Below are positions 61,623 to 64,000 of a DNA stretch of 64,000 nt, piece after piece. Position numbers and translations under genes: made by a program. The number at the start of each line of letters is the position of its first letter. Within the stretch, counting starts at the first letter, position 1. The notes beneath the pieces were generated by a model. The model ran no database searches, had not been told where the DNA came from, and saw nothing but the letters and a program-made list of their open reading frames with translations. Source of the DNA: Sipunculus nudus (lineage: Eukaryota; Annelida; Sipuncula; Golfingiida; Sipunculidae); NCBI GenBank assembly GCA_026874595.1, contig CM049321.1, forward strand, positions 50,201,297-50,265,296, read 5' to 3'.

Positions 61623-63832
61623 TTCAATTAAGGAAGCAGGATTGGCAAGAAAAACATATTTAAATCCAAACCAAATGTTGTTTTAAATCCATAGTAGACC
61701 TTTACAGTATACCTTATTTTTAATATGTTACAGTGATTTTTTATAGTATACATATTTTTTTAACAATGGGCAAATGAAGGTTCGATTAGATTTTGTTATG
61801 GATCCGGCATATCATCCGGGTTCAAGAACGACATCAAGGAATAATGTACAGTCACGAATGCACAAAAGAATAAGGAATATGGGCCGAATAAAAGAAGGCT
61901 AACATGGCTCTGTTAGCATCCAACAAAAGGGACCTCCACAGTCTTGCATTCCTTAGAATGCAGATTACTAGTTTTCTGTGTGTTCATTCGAATACGGAGA
62001 CTGATATCCTGCAGATATCTTTCCCTGGGTAAAATTGCTTGTTTTTTGCGTCTTTAACTGCACCAAGAGTAACCGAGCGATATATCTTACCTTAACTTAT
62101 AGTGATTTTGAAGAAGAGCCAGTTTAAAGTTCTTTCCAGACCATATATATAAAAAAAACAATCAGTATTACAGAGGGAACCAATGAGATAGTACAGGTGT
62201 TATCTTATGCGAGATCTCACGGCGAGAGTTTTAGCAGGACCCATGGCACGCGGCTGTAATTTCCCCGCGCTAAGATTATTGACTACTTAATGCTATTGAT
62301 TTAACTTAAGCACTCCACTTGACATGCCATCGCCATGTCATGAATTTTAAATGGGCAATACCGGAGACAAATTTGGTACTGCGGACAATTTTCTCTGATA
62401 ACACAGCTGCGGTAATAGTGCTGCCCAATCTCTTTAAAAATGAAAGGATGAATACTCGTTATATCAGTCTGAGCATTTAATCATTTAATCATTTAGAGAT
62501 GAATAATCTCATCTTTTGGTGTTATTTATACTAATGATTCCCAAATTTTAAATTAGGCAGATGTTTCATGAGAATACAATTATCTGAATCAAGGCATAAT
62601 TTCTAATTAATCCTATGACTAAGCATTAATTTACTGTAGTTAACTCTTTTCTGTCTAATTCATTGCCTTCAAACTGGAGAAATAATAGGATCATTAAACA
62701 GAAAATTACAAATTTTCGTCCTTGGATTCAAAATTAGAGTCAGTGTCATGAAGCTGTCAGTAATTACGTGATCTAAAACACGTCACTTCAGAGTTTTATG
62801 ACGTTCTTATTTTGCGGTTACCATGTGGAATGGATATAAAATTGATACATGTTCTACTCTTAAAGTATTACTATTTTTCATTCTTTATTCAAAAACAAAG
62901 ATAAAAACTTTGACATTTTGTTTGGAACGAATCTTGTTTAACATCACTTCTTAAAAAATCTACATTATAGACTTTACTCATGTTGGCTTACTCATTTTTT
63001 ATACATAAGATTTTGTTTACACAAACGATTTGTATACATGCCATATATATAAAATGTCACCATACAATATATCACATAGCATTCAAAATGTTATATTTGG
63101 ATCAAACGTCTTAACATAGCACTTCACTTATTTGCATACAGGCAACTTTGTTATCAAATAATAATAACATATCGTTGCCGAATCTTGACTCAATGAAGAC
63201 ATTTTTGCTAGACGGATGGTTTTGTTTACAAAATTTGCGTCTTGAATTAATAAACTGCCTTCTACTCTGTCTTCCGTACTATATCATAAAAAATAGCTTT
63301 TTTAAAATAAATATATTACTTCTGTAAATCACGATAGGGACACAATTTTCTGCATACTCCAAGAAAGGCTTTATTTAATTACACCGATAAAAGAAACTTT
63401 TTTCAAAGTTGTTTATTTTGTGTTTTTTTTATAGGTTCTCCTACTATTTGTTGTTTGGATATTTGTCTTTTACAGGTCTTTTTATGGAGCTTTTTGCATA
63501 CCATTTACACAAAATGTGATTCATTGGACCGCATGGGCACAAGGGAATCTCATTATTGCTAAAACCATTTGACTAAGTAATAAAGGAGAGAACGGGTATT
63601 GGTCAGAGACAACTGTGGATCCTGTAACCTAATGCCTGTAATAACTGTGCCGTTTTAATGGAAAGTTTGCCAAATGTAATATTCAAAATAATGATTTTCT
63701 TACATCGTATCAAAAGCACAAGGACACACCGTCGTTCCCTAAACCTACACTGAGGGATACCTGTCTCCTTGTACCCCTAAGACCAGGTCTATGCTAATGT
63801 ACATCAATTACCGCTGTGATGTATGACTCAGT

Positions 63833-63975
63833 TGCGGACTTGGACTCATATCCTTCGTCGAGTCCACTTATTCAGAGACTTGGACTTGGACTCAAGGGTC
63901 CTGGGCTTGGACTTGTACTCGGAGGTCAGGAATCGAGATATCAGGCGGAGTCTAACTCGAGTCCAAGGGAAAAGG
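63833..63975 (+). repeat. GGACTTGGACTC satellite at the end of copy B
   Basis: Degenerate GGACTT/GGACTC repeats interspersed with GAGTCC. Position relative to copy B matches that of the minisatellite at 52886-53135 relative to copy A. Confidence 0.75.
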
Positions 63976-64000
63976 ACCGTCATATAAACTAGGACGTTCA

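Larger units (their letters stand above)
55966..64000 (+). repeat. Segmental duplication, copy B (runs off the window)
   Basis: Direct-orientation counterpart of 47757-53130, likewise starting just after a (TTA)n tract. It is longer because it holds blocks absent from A: about 56127-56611, 57297-58433, 59458-60037 and 60907-61220. The right end is not reached: at 63833-64000 it is in GGACTTGGACTC-type satellite, the same kind of DNA that ends copy A just before the TM7 exon. The spacer between the copies (53131-55965) holds the TM7 exon. Confidence 0.83.

Overview
This is animal nuclear DNA, very probably from a lophotrochozoan and most likely a mollusc. By eye it is strongly AT-rich. It is full of long (TA)n arrays, small non-autonomous transposons, tRNA-derived SINEs, LTR and LINE relics, and very long introns. 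I see no bacterial or organellar gene arrangement, no CRISPR array and no rRNA. The mollusc assignment rests on the receptor type and on bivalve-like dispersed repeats recalled from memory. It is an inference.

Only one protein-coding gene can be reconstructed with confidence: a class A GPCR of the oxytocin/vasopressin (conopressin/cephalotocin) receptor family on the + strand. Its main exon (20381-21242) encodes the N terminus through TM6 and ends at a strong GTAAGT donor. The last exon (53217-53425) encodes TM7, helix 8 and a short tail. The two exons are separated by a 31,974-bp phase-1 intron between TM6 and TM7, the same place that splits the vertebrate oxytocin/vasopressin receptor genes. 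The spliced protein is 356 aa. Two shorter stretches upstream look coding. One at 16938-17043 starts with ATG and ends at a GTAAGT donor in phase 1; it could be an alternative first exon that splices into TM1. The other, 16049-16200, is a 50-codon open end-piece of unknown identity.

Layout. 1-16 kb: repeat-rich intergenic DNA with TA arrays, a 176-bp pogo-like MITE (6002-6177), a SINE-like unit (7246-7560) and two copies of a ~490-bp MITE family with TTAAAGGG termini. 16-20 kb: possible exons, a decayed pogo-like element and a promoter-like hairpin. 20.4-21.2 kb: main receptor exon. 21.2-53.2 kb: the intron, holding a tandem duplication carrying (TA)n (25501-25922), SINEs, two more copies of the ~490-bp MITE, two LTRs of one family in inverted orientation (34840-35499 and 37427-38221), a GAGTCC hexamer satellite and a frameshifted LINE 3' end (47221-47756). 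53.2-53.4 kb: TM7 exon.

The TM7 exon is flanked by an old, diverged direct segmental duplication: copy A at 47757-53130 and copy B from 55966 to the window edge. Copy B carries several insertions absent from A, including a clean MITE with 38-bp terminal inverted repeats at 60907-61220. Both copies run into GGACTC-rich satellite DNA. In copy A this satellite stops about 80 bp before the TM7 exon. In copy B the window ends inside it, so a duplicated TM7 exon may lie just beyond 64000.
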